Part shown: positions 19,837 to 34,634 of the stretch, piece after piece
Numbering within the stretch: the first letter of the stretch is position 1
Layout of the letters: each line of letters starts with the position of its first letter
Origin: Ideonella aquatica
Lineage (GTDB): Bacteria; Pseudomonadota; Gammaproteobacteria; Burkholderiales; Burkholderiaceae_C
Assembly (NCBI RefSeq): GCF_018069755.1
Contig: NZ_JAGQDE010000009.1
Location: 62,001-126,000 of the forward strand
Length of the DNA stretch: 64,000 bases
Reading direction: 5' to 3'
Translations under genes and position numbers: made by a program
The notes under the pieces: generated by a model
The model's database searches: none
Told to the model about the DNA's origin: nothing
What the model saw: the letters and a program-made list of their open reading frames with translations, nothing else

Positions 19837-20721
19837 TCAGGCCAGCAGGCCGGCGTCGCGCATCGCGCTGCCAACCAGGGACTGGCCGGCGTCACTCAGC
19901 GGGGTGAGCGGCAGCCGCACGGTGGTGCCGCAGCGGCCCAACTGCGACAGGGCCCACTTGGCAGGGGCGGGGCTGTTCTCGCAGAACAGCTGCTTGTGCA
20001 GCGACAGCAGCTGGAAATGGATCCGGCGCGCGGTGGGAATGTCGCCCGACAGCGCAGCGGCGCACATCTCGTGCATCAGGCGCGGCGCGACGTTGGCGGT
20101 GACACTGACGTTGCCGGCGCCACCCAGCAGCATCAGCGCGATGGCGGTGCCGTCGTCGCCGGAGAACACCTTGAAGCCGGCCGGCGCATGCTTGATCAGC
20201 CACGCGGCGCGCTCGATGTTGCCGGTGGCTTCCTTGATGCCGAAGACGCCGGGGATGGTGGCCACGCGCAGCGTGGTCTCGGGCAGCATGTCCGCCACGG
20301 TGCGGCCGGGCACGTTGTAGACCATCACGGGGATGTCCACCGCCTCGGCGATTGCCTTGAAGTGGCGGTACATGCCTTCTTGAGACGGCTTGTTGTAGTA
20401 GGGCACGACCTGCAGCGTGCAGTCGGCACCCACCTGCTTGGCATAGCGGCTGAGCTCGATCGCCTCGGTGGTGTTGTTGGCACCGGCGCCGGCCATGATG
20501 GGGATGCGGCCCTTGGCGTGCTCGACGGCCACCCGGATGATCTCGAAGTGTTCCTCGAAGCTGACCGTGGCCGATTCACCGGTGGTGCCGACCACACAGA
20601 TCGCGTCGGTGCCCTCGGCCACATGCCAGTCGATCAACGCGCGCAGGCCGGAGTAGTCGACGCTGCCGTCTTCGTGCATCGGCGTCACCAGCGCCGGGAT
20701 GCTGCCTTGAATGGATCTCAT
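19837..20721 (-). CDS. dapA: 4-hydroxy-tetrahydrodipicolinate synthase
   Basis: The protein is 294 residues. Active-site features are GTTGES (substrate-binding threonines), [10 protein letters not shown] (Tyr135, Arg140) and the Schiff-base lysine K163 in FGIKEATGN. It condenses pyruvate with aspartate semialdehyde, the first step of the lysine/diaminopimelate branch. The ATG has an AAGGAA ribosome site. bamC follows 71 bp downstream. Confidence 0.97.
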   Translation of the reverse strand: MRSIQGSIPALVTPMHEDGSVDYSGLRALIDWHVAEGTDAICVVGTTGESATVSFEEHFEIIRVAVEHAKGRIPIMAGAGANNTTEAIELSRYAKQVGADCTLQVVPYYNKPSQEGMYRHFKAIAEAVDIPVMVYNVPGRTVADMLPETTLRVATIPGVFGIKEATGNIERAAWLIKHAPAGFKVFSGDDGTAIALMLLGGAGNVSVTANVAPRLMHEMCAAALSGDIPTARRIHFQLLSLHKQLFCENSPAPAKWALSQLGRCGTTVRLPLTPLSDAGQSLVGSAMRDAGLLA

Positions 20722-20746
20722 CGTGATTCCTTGCGAATGGTGGATT

Positions 20747-21295
20747 CTAGCCACCCGGTGCAACGGCCCAGAGAGGCAGAGGGTGCACCGCGTCATCGCG
20801 TTGCGCAGCAATGCGCTGAACCACGCGCTCGGGCGAGCGCAGCTGTCCGCTCTCGTAGCCCAGCACCTGCAGGTCGCGGCAGGCCTGCAGCAGTTCGCCC
20901 GGCTGCAGCAGGAAATCCGGCCGCGCGGGGCGGCCATGGCGTTCATTGCCGATGGCAAAGGTCTCATAGACCAGCCGTCCACCGGGCGCCACGGCATCGA
21001 TGATGTGCTGCAGCAGCGGCCGCCACAGGTAGTTGGTGACGACGACCAGGTCGAAGCGGCGGCCGTCCAGCGGCCAGGGACCGTTCTCGATGTCGGCGTG
21101 CAGCATCTCGCCCAAGCCCTGCAGGCCGGCCAGGGCCTGGGCATCGCGGTCGACGCCTGTGACCCGCCAGCCCTGCCGGGCCAGCCAGCGCAGGTGCCGG
21201 CCCTGGCCGCAAGCCAGATCCAGCGCCTGTCCGGGGGGCAGATCGCCGCACCAGCGGCGCACCCAGTCCGAGGGTGGGGGGGAGGTGTCGTGCAT
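20747..21295 (-). CDS. Class I SAM-dependent methyltransferase
   Basis: The protein is 182 residues. The SAM-binding motif I is [15 protein letters not shown], followed by [11 protein letters not shown] (motif II) and the [11 protein letters not shown] strand (motif IV). Overall it resembles small TehB-like methyltransferases, but the substrate is unknown. Its ATG overlaps the stop of the 39-codon gene upstream as TGATG, so translation is likely coupled. It forms the end of a three-gene set with the MFS transporter. Confidence 0.85.
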   Translation of the reverse strand: MHDTSPPPSDWVRRWCGDLPPGQALDLACGQGRHLRWLARQGWRVTGVDRDAQALAGLQGLGEMLHADIENGPWPLDGRRFDLVVVTNYLWRPLLQHIIDAVAPGGRLVYETFAIGNERHGRPARPDFLLQPGELLQACRDLQVLGYESGQLRSPERVVQRIAAQRDDAVHPLPLWAVAPGG

Positions 21296-21414
21296 CAGAA
21301 GCAGGCCCACAGGCGGTCGGCCAGGTCGCGCGCCAGGTGCGGGCTGGAATAGGCCAGGAAGACCATCAGCAGGGCGCCCAGCACCAGCGTCCAGGCCAGC
21401 AGTCGGGGCCACAT
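21295..21414 (-). CDS. 39-residue predicted membrane peptide between MFS transporter and methyltransferase
   Basis: The peptide starts MWPRLLAWTLVLGALLMVFL and continues AYSSPHLARDLADRLWACF. One hydrophobic helix (about residues 5-22) is followed by a short amphipathic tail. Its ATG lies 4 bp after the MFS stop. Its stop overlaps the methyltransferase start as TGATG. This tight two-sided spacing is the main evidence that it is a real gene. The ribosome site is weak. Below usual annotation length limits, so often missed. Function unknown. Confidence 0.5.
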   Translation of the reverse strand: MWPRLLAWTLVLGALLMVFLAYSSPHLARDLADRLWACF

Positions 21415-21418
21415 GGCG

Positions 21419-25436
<4,018 letters not shown>

Positions 25437-25536
25437 CCCTGTGTCAGACCTCGACCCTTCGAGTTGGGGGGTTGACGCTGCCGGGGGTGGTCCGGGACAG
25501 TCGGTCGCTTCGTGTTACCTGACTGAGGATCTCGCC

Positions 25537-27111
25537 ATGTCCATTCCCTCGTTCCAGCTTCGTCGCCTGTGTGTCGCCGTGGCCGTTGCAGCACCGGCCG
25601 CGCTGATTGGCAGCGGCGCCGTCGCCGCCGAGAAAACCGTCAAGCTGATCGTCAACCATGGCCAGGCCAGCACCATGGCCGTGGGCAGCCACGCCAGCAC
25701 CGTGGGCGGCCGCGTGACCCGTGACCTGTCGCGCCTGGGCGCCACGGCAGTTGAAGTCCCGGCCAGCAAGGTCGAGCAGTTCAAGGCCCTGGTGGGCGCG
25801 GCCAACGTCGAAGTCGACGCTGAGCGCACCATCCTGGGCCAGCGCGTCGGCCCCACGGCCACGCCCGTGCTGCGCAGCGCCGCTGTCGCCAGCACCGAAG
25901 TGGCGCCGTACGGCATCCCGCTGGTGCAGGCCGACAAGGTCAAGGGCACGGGCTCCTGGCAGCCGGTGGTCTGCATCATCGACTCGGGCATCGACGGCAA
26001 GCACGAGGACCTGAAGAAGAACACCATGTCGGGCAAGAACTTCACCACGTCCGGCAAGTGGAACACCGACGAGAATGGCCACGGCACGCACGTGGCTGGC
26101 ACGGTCGCCGGCGTCGACAACCAGATCGGCGTGGTGGGCGTGAACGGCAAGAGCCAGGTCATCCTGCGCATCAACAAGGTCTTCGATGCCTCTGGTACCG
26201 CCTCCTCGTCCACCGTGGCCGATGCGATGATGGATTGCCTGGACTCGGGCGCCAACGTGGTGTCGATGTCGCTGGGCGGCTCGACCTCCACCGCGGTCGA
26301 GAAGAACGCTGCCCAGGCCCTGGACGCGGCCGGCATCCTGACGATCGCCGCGGCCGGCAACGGCGGCAACACCGCCATCTCCTACCCGGCGGGCTTCAAG
26401 GAAGTCATGTCGGTGGCGGCGGTTGACGCCAACAAGGCCTGGGCGACGTTCTCGCAGTTCAACGCCGACGTCGAGATCGCCGGCCCCGGTGTGCTGACCC
26501 TGTCGTCGGTGCCCACCGGCACCGGCGTGATTGGCAGCCTGACCGTGGACGGCTCCAGCTACGAAGCCATCGCCATGACCGGCTCGGCGCAGGGCAGCGT
26601 GTCGGCCCCGCTGTACGACTTCGGCCTCGGCCAGACCGATGACGCTGGTGTGGCCGGCAAGGTCTGCCTGATCTCGCGTGGCACGATCACCTTCGCCGAG
26701 AAGGTCACCCGCTGCGAGGCCAACGGCGGCGTTGGCGCGGTCATCTACAACAACGCCCCTGGCAACTTCGCGGGCACGCTCAACGGCGCGCCGACGACGA
26801 TTCCGTCGATGAGCGTGTCGCAGGCCGATGGCGCGATGCTGGTGACCAAGGTGGGCATGACCGCCGATGCCGGTGTCGTGGCCTCCAACTACGCCTACCT
26901 CAGCGGCACCTCGATGGCCACCCCGCACGTCTCCGGCGTGGCGGGTCTGATCTGGAGCTTCCACCCCGAGTGCAGTGCAGCTCAGGTCCGCAAGGCCCTG
27001 AACAACTCCGCCATGGACCTGGGCGACCCGGGCCGTGACGACAAGTTCGGCAACGGCCTGGTGCAGGCCAAGGCGGCGCTGAAGAAGCTGGAGAGCTGCG
27101 TCGCGAACTGA
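25537..27111 (+). CDS. Secreted subtilisin-like serine protease (S8) with PA insert
   Basis: The protein is 524 residues. A signal peptide ends around SGAVAAEK. An inhibitor-I9-like prodomain (~32-105) follows, then the catalytic triad: D149 (IIDSGIDG), H182 (NGHGTHVAGT) and S459 (GTSMATPHVSG). Between H182 and S459 sits a protease-associated domain (about 325-430, with FAEKVTRCEANGGVGAVIYN), as in some bacterial lactocepin- and Vpr-like proteases. A pair of cysteines near the end (PEC, ESC) may form a disulfide. It lies between two topoisomerase IV genes with its own ribosome site (GAGG) and a hairpin downstream, so it probably is a separate unit. Confidence 0.92.
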   Translation: MSIPSFQLRRLCVAVAVAAPAALIGSGAVAAEKTVKLIVNHGQASTMAVGSHASTVGGRVTRDLSRLGATAVEVPASKVEQFKALVGAANVEVDAERTILGQRVGPTATPVLRSAAVASTEVAPYGIPLVQADKVKGTGSWQPVVCIIDSGIDGKHEDLKKNTMSGKNFTTSGKWNTDENGHGTHVAGTVAGVDNQIGVVGVNGKSQVILRINKVFDASGTASSSTVADAMMDCLDSGANVVSMSLGGSTSTAVEKNAAQALDAAGILTIAAAGNGGNTAISYPAGFKEVMSVAAVDANKAWATFSQFNADVEIAGPGVLTLSSVPTGTGVIGSLTVDGSSYEAIAMTGSAQGSVSAPLYDFGLGQTDDAGVAGKVCLISRGTITFAEKVTRCEANGGVGAVIYNNAPGNFAGTLNGAPTTIPSMSVSQADGAMLVTKVGMTADAGVVASNYAYLSGTSMATPHVSGVAGLIWSFHPECSAAQVRKALNNSAMDLGDPGRDDKFGNGLVQAKAALKKLESCVAN

Positions 27112-27122
27112 TCGGTAGGGCG

Positions 27123-27141
27123 TCCGTGCCGCTGGCACGGA
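27123..27141 (+). terminator. Hairpin downstream of the S8 protease gene
   Basis: TCCGTGCC and GGCACGGA pair perfectly around a GCT loop, 11 bp after the stop codon. There is no T tract, so it is either a stabilising hairpin or the first of a tandem terminator pair with the one at 27158. Confidence 0.5.
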
Positions 27142-27157
27142 CCTGCGGCTGCCCGGC

Positions 27158-27193
27158 GGGCCGCCTGTTCCCTTGGGACAGGCGGCCCGTTCT
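27158..27193 (+). terminator. Probable intrinsic terminator between the protease gene and parC
   Basis: GGGCCGCCTGT-T-CCC pairs with GGGACAGGCGGCCC, a 14-bp stem with one bulged T and a TT loop. It is followed by the T-rich GTTCTTC. Confidence 0.7.
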
Positions 27194-27341
27194 TCATGGG
27201 GCAGCCGCTCGCGGCCGCCCCGGTAAGATGGCGGGTTGACGTCGGGTTGAGCGATCCCGACGGCGAGAGGCGTGCTCGGCCGCTGCGGCGCCGCGCGGCT
27301 GGGTGCCTGTGGCCCCGGCGCCTCCCCCTCACCTGCGAACC

Positions 27342-29663
<2,322 letters not shown>

Positions 29664-29715
29664 CAGGCCGTGCGTCGGGCAGCGGGGCGAGCACCGCCCC
29701 GTGCAGGCCTGACGT

Positions 29716-31008
29716 TCAGCGCAGCAGGTCGGACAGCGGCGGCAACTTGGGCAGCTTCGGCAGGGCCGGCAGCTGCGGCAGCGGCGGCGCCTTCAGGTCG
29801 CCCCACGGCGTCTTCAGCCGGTCGCCGGTCAGCTGGCGCGTGACCGCGCTCTTGATCGGCGGCACCCAGTTGGTCACCCGCACGATGGCCTCGCGGGCCA
29901 GCTGGGCGGGCGCGGTGTCGGTGGTGAAGAGCTTGACCACCAGGTTGGTGCCCAGGTAGATCGGCAGCGTCACGCGGCGGTGTTCGTCCGCGTAGGCCTG
30001 CAGCGCCCGGGCGTCGCCCAGGTCGCGGCCCTCGGCGCGTGCCTGGGCCAAGCCGGCCGCCAGCACCTCGATGCCGTAGAGGCCGAAGTTGTAGCCATGC
30101 GCGGTGACCGGGTGCATGCCCACGGCGGCGTCGCCGATCAGCGCAAAGCGCTCGGCGCAGAAGCGTTGCGCGTAGACGGCGACCAACGGGTAGGCGTGGC
30201 GCTGGCCGGCCAGCTCGAGGCGGCCCAGGCGGTGGCCGAAGGCGGCGTCCACCTTGTCGGCGAACTCGGTCTCGGGGGCGGCCATCAGCGCGCCGGCGCC
30301 GTCACTGGTGACGGTCCACACCGCCGAGCTCTGGCGGCCGGCCATCGGCAGCATCGCCAAGGTATGGCCGTGCAGGAAGCACTCGTGGGCGGTGCCGTCG
30401 TGTTCCAGTTCGTGGCGCATGCGCGCGACGATGGCCGTTCGGCCGAAGTCCAGCATGCGCGCGCCGATGCCGGCCATGCGCCGCACAGTGGAAAAGCGGC
30501 TGTCAGCGGCGATCACCAGCGGGGCGCGCAGGCGTTGGCCGCTGGCCAGCGTGACACTGGCGCCAGTGGCATCGCGGTCCAGTGCGGTGACGCGGGCATC
30601 GCCGGTGATCGTCACGAGATCGGCTCGGACGCTGGCACCGGCAAAGCAGGCTTCGCGGATGCGGTGGTTGGGCACCAGCCAGCCGAGTTGCTCGTGGCCA
30701 TCGGCGCGGCCATCGAAGGGCAGCACCATGGGGGACTCGCCATTGGTGACCTGCGCGGCCTTGAGCGGCGCAATGTCATCGGCCGGCAGGCGTTCCCACA
30801 GGCCCAGCTGGGTGAGGATGCGGCGGGCGCGGTGGGTCAGGGCAATGTCGCGGCCGTCTTCCGGCGGCGCCACCAGGCTGTCGCGCGGGGCCTGCTCAAG
30901 GACATGGCTGCGGATGCCGGCATCCGCCAGCGCGCAGGCCAGCGCCAGACCGGCGGGGCCGGCGCCGACGATCAGCACGTCGGTATCGAAGGAGGTGGAG
31001 TTGCTCAC
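29716..31008 (-). CDS. FAD-dependent hydroxylase of the UbiH/UbiF/UbiM family
   Basis: The protein is 430 residues from a GTG with GGAG-like sequence upstream. It has an N-terminal FAD motif (DVLIVGAGPAGLALACALADAG is the region; GAGPAG is the core), a DG-type motif (LVIAADSRFSTVR) and the second FAD motif ALIGDAAVGMHPVTAHGYN. It is a flavin monooxygenase, probably hydroxylating the ubiquinone precursor ring. UbiM-like regiospecificity is possible, but UbiH/UbiF/UbiM cannot be separated by eye. An unusual tail repeats a Pro-Leu pattern (PPLPQLPALPKLPKLPPL). Downstream of dsbB on the same strand. Confidence 0.82.
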   Translation of the reverse strand: MSNSTSFDTDVLIVGAGPAGLALACALADAGIRSHVLEQAPRDSLVAPPEDGRDIALTHRARRILTQLGLWERLPADDIAPLKAAQVTNGESPMVLPFDGRADGHEQLGWLVPNHRIREACFAGASVRADLVTITGDARVTALDRDATGASVTLASGQRLRAPLVIAADSRFSTVRRMAGIGARMLDFGRTAIVARMRHELEHDGTAHECFLHGHTLAMLPMAGRQSSAVWTVTSDGAGALMAAPETEFADKVDAAFGHRLGRLELAGQRHAYPLVAVYAQRFCAERFALIGDAAVGMHPVTAHGYNFGLYGIEVLAAGLAQARAEGRDLGDARALQAYADEHRRVTLPIYLGTNLVVKLFTTDTAPAQLAREAIVRVTNWVPPIKSAVTRQLTGDRLKTPWGDLKAPPLPQLPALPKLPKLPPLSDLLR

Positions 31009-31117
31009 GGCAGAACTTTCGCGGCAGGTGGCGGCAGCGGCAGCGCTGCCCAGGGGCAGCGTGCATCATCGCTGTGCATTGTCGCGCGGGGCTTGACCCG
31101 CGTCAGCCGCGCGGGCT

Positions 31118-31597
31118 TCAGCGGCGCAGCGCCGACAGGCAGGCCAGACCGGCCAGCGCGAACAGCGCCAGGCTCCAGAAGGCGTAGGGTACGCCCAGCA
31201 GGTTCACCGCCGCATCGGCGCACGAGGCCATGGGCATGAAGACCTCGGGGGCGAGGTCCAGCAGGCCCAGGCTCTCCAGGATGCGGTCGGCCAATGTCAG
31301 ATTGCAGGAGGCGCTGGCCGCGGCCACGAAGTGCTGCCACAGCGCCGCCGCCGCGCCGCTGAGCGCCAGCAGCACCCCCAGCCCGGCCAGCGGCTTGCGC
31401 AGCGGCTCGACCGCCGCGCCCAGCAGCGCCGCGGCGCCCAGCACCAGGAAGATCAAGCGCTGCAGCGTGCACCAGGGGCAGGGCGGCATGTCGAAGCGGT
31501 ATTGCGACAGCAGGGCCAGGCCCACGCCTGCCCAGCAGGCCAGCGCGGTCAGCACCAGCAGCGGACGCGGCCGGACCAGCGAGCGGATCAGCGACAT
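31118..31597 (-). CDS. dsbB: Disulfide bond formation protein B
   Basis: The protein is 159 residues with four hydrophobic helices. The first periplasmic loop carries PPCPWC (C40, C43). The second loop carries two separated cysteines (SASCNLTLA and MASCADA). This is the DsbB arrangement, which reoxidises DsbA and passes electrons to quinone. The ATG lies 2 bp past the stop of the RidA-like gene. Function depends on ubiquinone, which may explain its position next to the hydroxylase gene. Confidence 0.92.
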   Translation of the reverse strand: MSLIRSLVRPRPLLVLTALACWAGVGLALLSQYRFDMPPCPWCTLQRLIFLVLGAAALLGAAVEPLRKPLAGLGVLLALSGAAAALWQHFVAAASASCNLTLADRILESLGLLDLAPEVFMPMASCADAAVNLLGVPYAFWSLALFALAGLACLSALRR

Positions 31598-31599
31598 CG

Positions 31600-32061
31600 T
31601 CAGGCCTTGAGCTCGGCGATCAGCTCGATCTCGACGCAGGCGCCCAGCGGGATCTGCGCCACGCCGAAGGCGCTGCGGGCATGGGCGCCCACCTCGGGGC
31701 CGAAGACCTCGGCCAGCAGCTCCGAGCAGCCGTTGGTGACCAGGTGCTGTTCGGTGAAGGTGGGCGTGGAGTTCACCAGGCTCATCACCTTGACGATGCG
31801 GGCCACGCGGTCCAGGTTGCCGCAGGCGGCCTGCAGTGTGCCCAGCAGATCGATCGCGATGGCGCGGGCGGCGGCCTTGCCGTCGTCGGTGCCCATCGTC
31901 AGGCCCAACTGGCCCTCCCAGGGCTTGCCGTCCTGCTTGGCAATGTGGCCGGACAGGAAGACCAGGTTTCCGCTTTGGACAAAGGGCACATAGGCGGCGG
32001 CGGGCACGGCCACCGGCGGCAGGGTGATGCCCAGGCTCTGCAGGCGGGCGGCAACGGACAT
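31600..32061 (-). CDS. RidA/YjgF-family protein (YjgF_endoribonc)
   Basis: The protein is 153 residues and is a single YER057c/YjgF-like domain. Recognisable parts are LVFLSGHIAKQDGKPW, the ARAIAIDLLGTLQAACGNLDRV helix region and LGACVEIELIAEL. Members are trimeric and often deaminate reactive enamine/imine intermediates. The canonical RidA arginine (Arg105-type, in RxxV near the end) is not evident. This variant has IPLGACVEIE, so the reaction is uncertain. It is the first gene of a minus-strand set with dsbB and is divergent from comEC. Confidence 0.85.
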   Translation of the reverse strand: MSVAARLQSLGITLPPVAVPAAAYVPFVQSGNLVFLSGHIAKQDGKPWEGQLGLTMGTDDGKAAARAIAIDLLGTLQAACGNLDRVARIVKVMSLVNSTPTFTEQHLVTNGCSELLAEVFGPEVGAHARSAFGVAQIPLGACVEIELIAELKA

Positions 32062-32087
32062 GGATGGCTCCTTTGGGGGAGAGGCGA

Positions 32088-34634
32088 ATGCGGGCCGCGA
32101 TCCTACACTGGGCCATGGCTGCTGCGACGCCCGTCGACCGCTGCGCAGTACCTCCCGCCCGGCGGCCGACGCCCTGGCGCCTGCTGGCCTGGCCCGTGGC
32201 CTGGATGCTGGGCCTGGGTGGGCACTTGCAGCTGGCCGAGCTGCTGGCGCCGGCCGCGGCCTGGGCGGTGACGGTGCTGGGCGCGCTGGGTCTGGTTCTG
32301 GTGGCGGCCTTCGGTCGTCAAGGCGGCGTCGCTGCCGCCGGGCTGCTGGCCATCAGCCTGCTGGCCCTCGCATTCGGCAGCACCGACCTGCGTGCCCGGG
32401 AGCGCCTGCTGGACCGGCTGGACAGCGGGCTGGAAGGTCGCGAGCTGCGCATCCAGGGGCGGGTGCAAGGCCTGGTGCAGGTGCAGGCCGATGGTCTGCA
32501 CTTCGTTTTCGAGCCCGACCCGACTGCGCCGGTGCTGGACGATGCCGATGGGCGGCTGCTGGCCCAGCTGCCCAGTCGGCTGTGGCTGGTCTGGCCCACC
32601 GCCGACGGCGTGCTGGCCGCACCCGCGGCACTGGCAGCCGGCGAGGCCTGGCGGCTGCCGGTGCGACTGCGCTCACCCCATGGCCAGCTCAACCCGCAGG
32701 GCTTTGATGCCGAGCTGTGGGCCTTCGAGCGCGGCCTGGGCGGCTTCGGCCAGGTGCGCACCGGCCGCGGCGCCGTGGCGCAGCGCCTGGACAGCCCGCG
32801 CTGGTGGGTGCCTAACGAGGCGCTGGGCCGGCTGCGCCAGGCGGCACGTGACCGCATCCTGCTGTCCGGCACCGACCCGGCCACCGTGGGTGTGCTGGCC
32901 GCGCTGGCCATCGGCGACCAGTCGGCGATCGGGCCTGTGCTGTGGGCCCAGTTCCGCGACACCGGCGTCGCCCACCTGATGTCGATCAGCGGCCTGCACA
33001 TCACCTTGTTCGCTGCGCTTGCGCAAGCCGTGCTGGCGGCGCTGTGGCGGCGCTGGCCGGCTGGCGTGGCGCGCTGGCCCACGCCGCGGGTTGCGCGCTG
33101 GGGTGGGCTGGCGCTGGCGGCCGCCTATGCAGTGCTGTCGGGCTGGGGGGTGCCCGCCCAGCGCACCGTGGGCATGCTGGCGCTGGGGGTGGCCATGGAC
33201 CATGCCGGCTGGCGCTGGCCAGCGCTGCTGCGCGGCGTCTGGGCGGCCGCTGGTGTGGCCACGCTGGACCCCTGGGCGCTGCTGCAGCCGGGCTTCTGGC
33301 TGTCGTTCGTGGCGGTGACCTGGCTGCTGGCGGCCGATCCGGACGCGCCTGCGGTGTCGGCGTCCTGGCGGCAGCGCGTCGGGCAGGCCTTGGCCCAGAC
33401 CTGGCGCAGCCAGTGGGTGGTCGGCCTGGGCCTGGCGCCGCTGGTGGTGTTGTGGTTCAACCAGTGGTCGCTGGCAGCCTGGCCGGCCAACCTGCTGGCC
33501 GTGCCCTGGGTGACCTGGGTCATCACGCCACTGGCCTTGCTGGGTCTGCTGTTGCCGCCGGTGCTGGGCCTGGCGGCGCTCCTGCTGGAGCCGTTGCTGG
33601 GGCTCACCGCTGTGCTGGCGCAGCCGTCCTGGGCCAGCCTGCCGGTGCCGGCCGGCCCGGCCTGGCTGGTGGTACCCGCGCTGCTGGGCGCCTGGCTGGC
33701 GGTGGCGCGCCTGCCCGCCGTGGTGCAGGCCCTGGCGGCCCTGCTGGTGCTGCCGGTGCTGTGGCCGGCGGTCTATCGACCCGCCCCGGGCGATTGGTGG
33801 GTGCAGGCGCTGGATGTGGGGCAGGGCAGTGTGGCACTGGTGCACACCCATCAGCATCTGCTCGTCTACGATGCCGGCCCCGCCCAGGGCCATGGCGAGG
33901 ATGCGGGCGAGCGGGTGATCTGGCCGGCACTGCGTGCGCTCGGGCAGCGGCAGATCGACGAACTCGTCCTGAGCCACGGCGACCAGGACCACATTGGCGG
34001 CGCCGCCAGCCTGCTGCGCCGCCTGCCCGTGGCGCGCTTGCGGCATTCACTGGATCCCGACCACCCGCTGCTGGCGGACCGGGCCGGTGCCCAGCCCTGT
34101 CAGGCCGGTCAGACCTGGACCTGGGACGGTGTGCGCTTCGAGGTGCTGTGGCCCCCCGAGCCGGGGGCCCGCCGCCACGGCGCCACCAATGCCGCCAGCT
34201 GCGTGCTGCACATCGAGGACGCAAGCGGCCGCGCGCTGCTGCTGACCGGCGACATTGGCGTCGCCGAGGAGGCCTTGATCGCCGCAGCGCTGGGCAAGCG
34301 CCCCGCTGTGGCGGTGCTGCTGGTGCCCCACCACGGCAGTCGCAGCTCCTCGTCGCAGGCGCTGCTGGCCGCCACACGGCCGGCGGTGGCCGTGATGCAG
34401 CAGGGCTACCGCAACCGCTATGGCCATCCGCACCCCGAGGTGCTGGCCCGCTATCTGGCAGCGGGCATCGATGTGGTGCGAACGGATGCCTGCGGCGCCT
34501 GGCGGTGGGATGATGCTGGTGCATCGTGCACCCGTGATGTGCATCGGCGCTACTGGCACCACCGCCTGGTGGATGCGCCGCACCCGTCGGCTGGTGCGCT
34601 TGTTGCTAATCCGGAGGCAGGAGAGACCGAATGA
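32088..34634 (+). CDS. comEC: DNA internalization competence protein ComEC/Rec2
   Basis: The protein is 848 residues from an ATG with GGGGGAGAGG upstream; an in-frame ATG at 32064 is possible. It has an N-terminal OB-like domain, then the Competence membrane domain (AHLMSISGLHITLFAALAQA and the helices after it). A C-terminal metallo-beta-lactamase-like domain has SHGDQDHIGG (H630, D632, D634, H635) and VPHHGSRSSSS. ComEC is the inner-membrane channel for single-stranded DNA during natural transformation. The stop overlaps the ATP-grasp gene as ATGA. Confidence 0.93.
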   Translation: MRAAILHWAMAAATPVDRCAVPPARRPTPWRLLAWPVAWMLGLGGHLQLAELLAPAAAWAVTVLGALGLVLVAAFGRQGGVAAAGLLAISLLALAFGSTDLRARERLLDRLDSGLEGRELRIQGRVQGLVQVQADGLHFVFEPDPTAPVLDDADGRLLAQLPSRLWLVWPTADGVLAAPAALAAGEAWRLPVRLRSPHGQLNPQGFDAELWAFERGLGGFGQVRTGRGAVAQRLDSPRWWVPNEALGRLRQAARDRILLSGTDPATVGVLAALAIGDQSAIGPVLWAQFRDTGVAHLMSISGLHITLFAALAQAVLAALWRRWPAGVARWPTPRVARWGGLALAAAYAVLSGWGVPAQRTVGMLALGVAMDHAGWRWPALLRGVWAAAGVATLDPWALLQPGFWLSFVAVTWLLAADPDAPAVSASWRQRVGQALAQTWRSQWVVGLGLAPLVVLWFNQWSLAAWPANLLAVPWVTWVITPLALLGLLLPPVLGLAALLLEPLLGLTAVLAQPSWASLPVPAGPAWLVVPALLGAWLAVARLPAVVQALAALLVLPVLWPAVYRPAPGDWWVQALDVGQGSVALVHTHQHLLVYDAGPAQGHGEDAGERVIWPALRALGQRQIDELVLSHGDQDHIGGAASLLRRLPVARLRHSLDPDHPLLADRAGAQPCQAGQTWTWDGVRFEVLWPPEPGARRHGATNAASCVLHIEDASGRALLLTGDIGVAEEALIAAALGKRPAVAVLLVPHHGSRSSSSQALLAATRPAVAVMQQGYRNRYGHPHPEVLARYLAAGIDVVRTDACGAWRWDDAGASCTRDVHRRYWHHRLVDAPHPSAGALVANPEAGETE

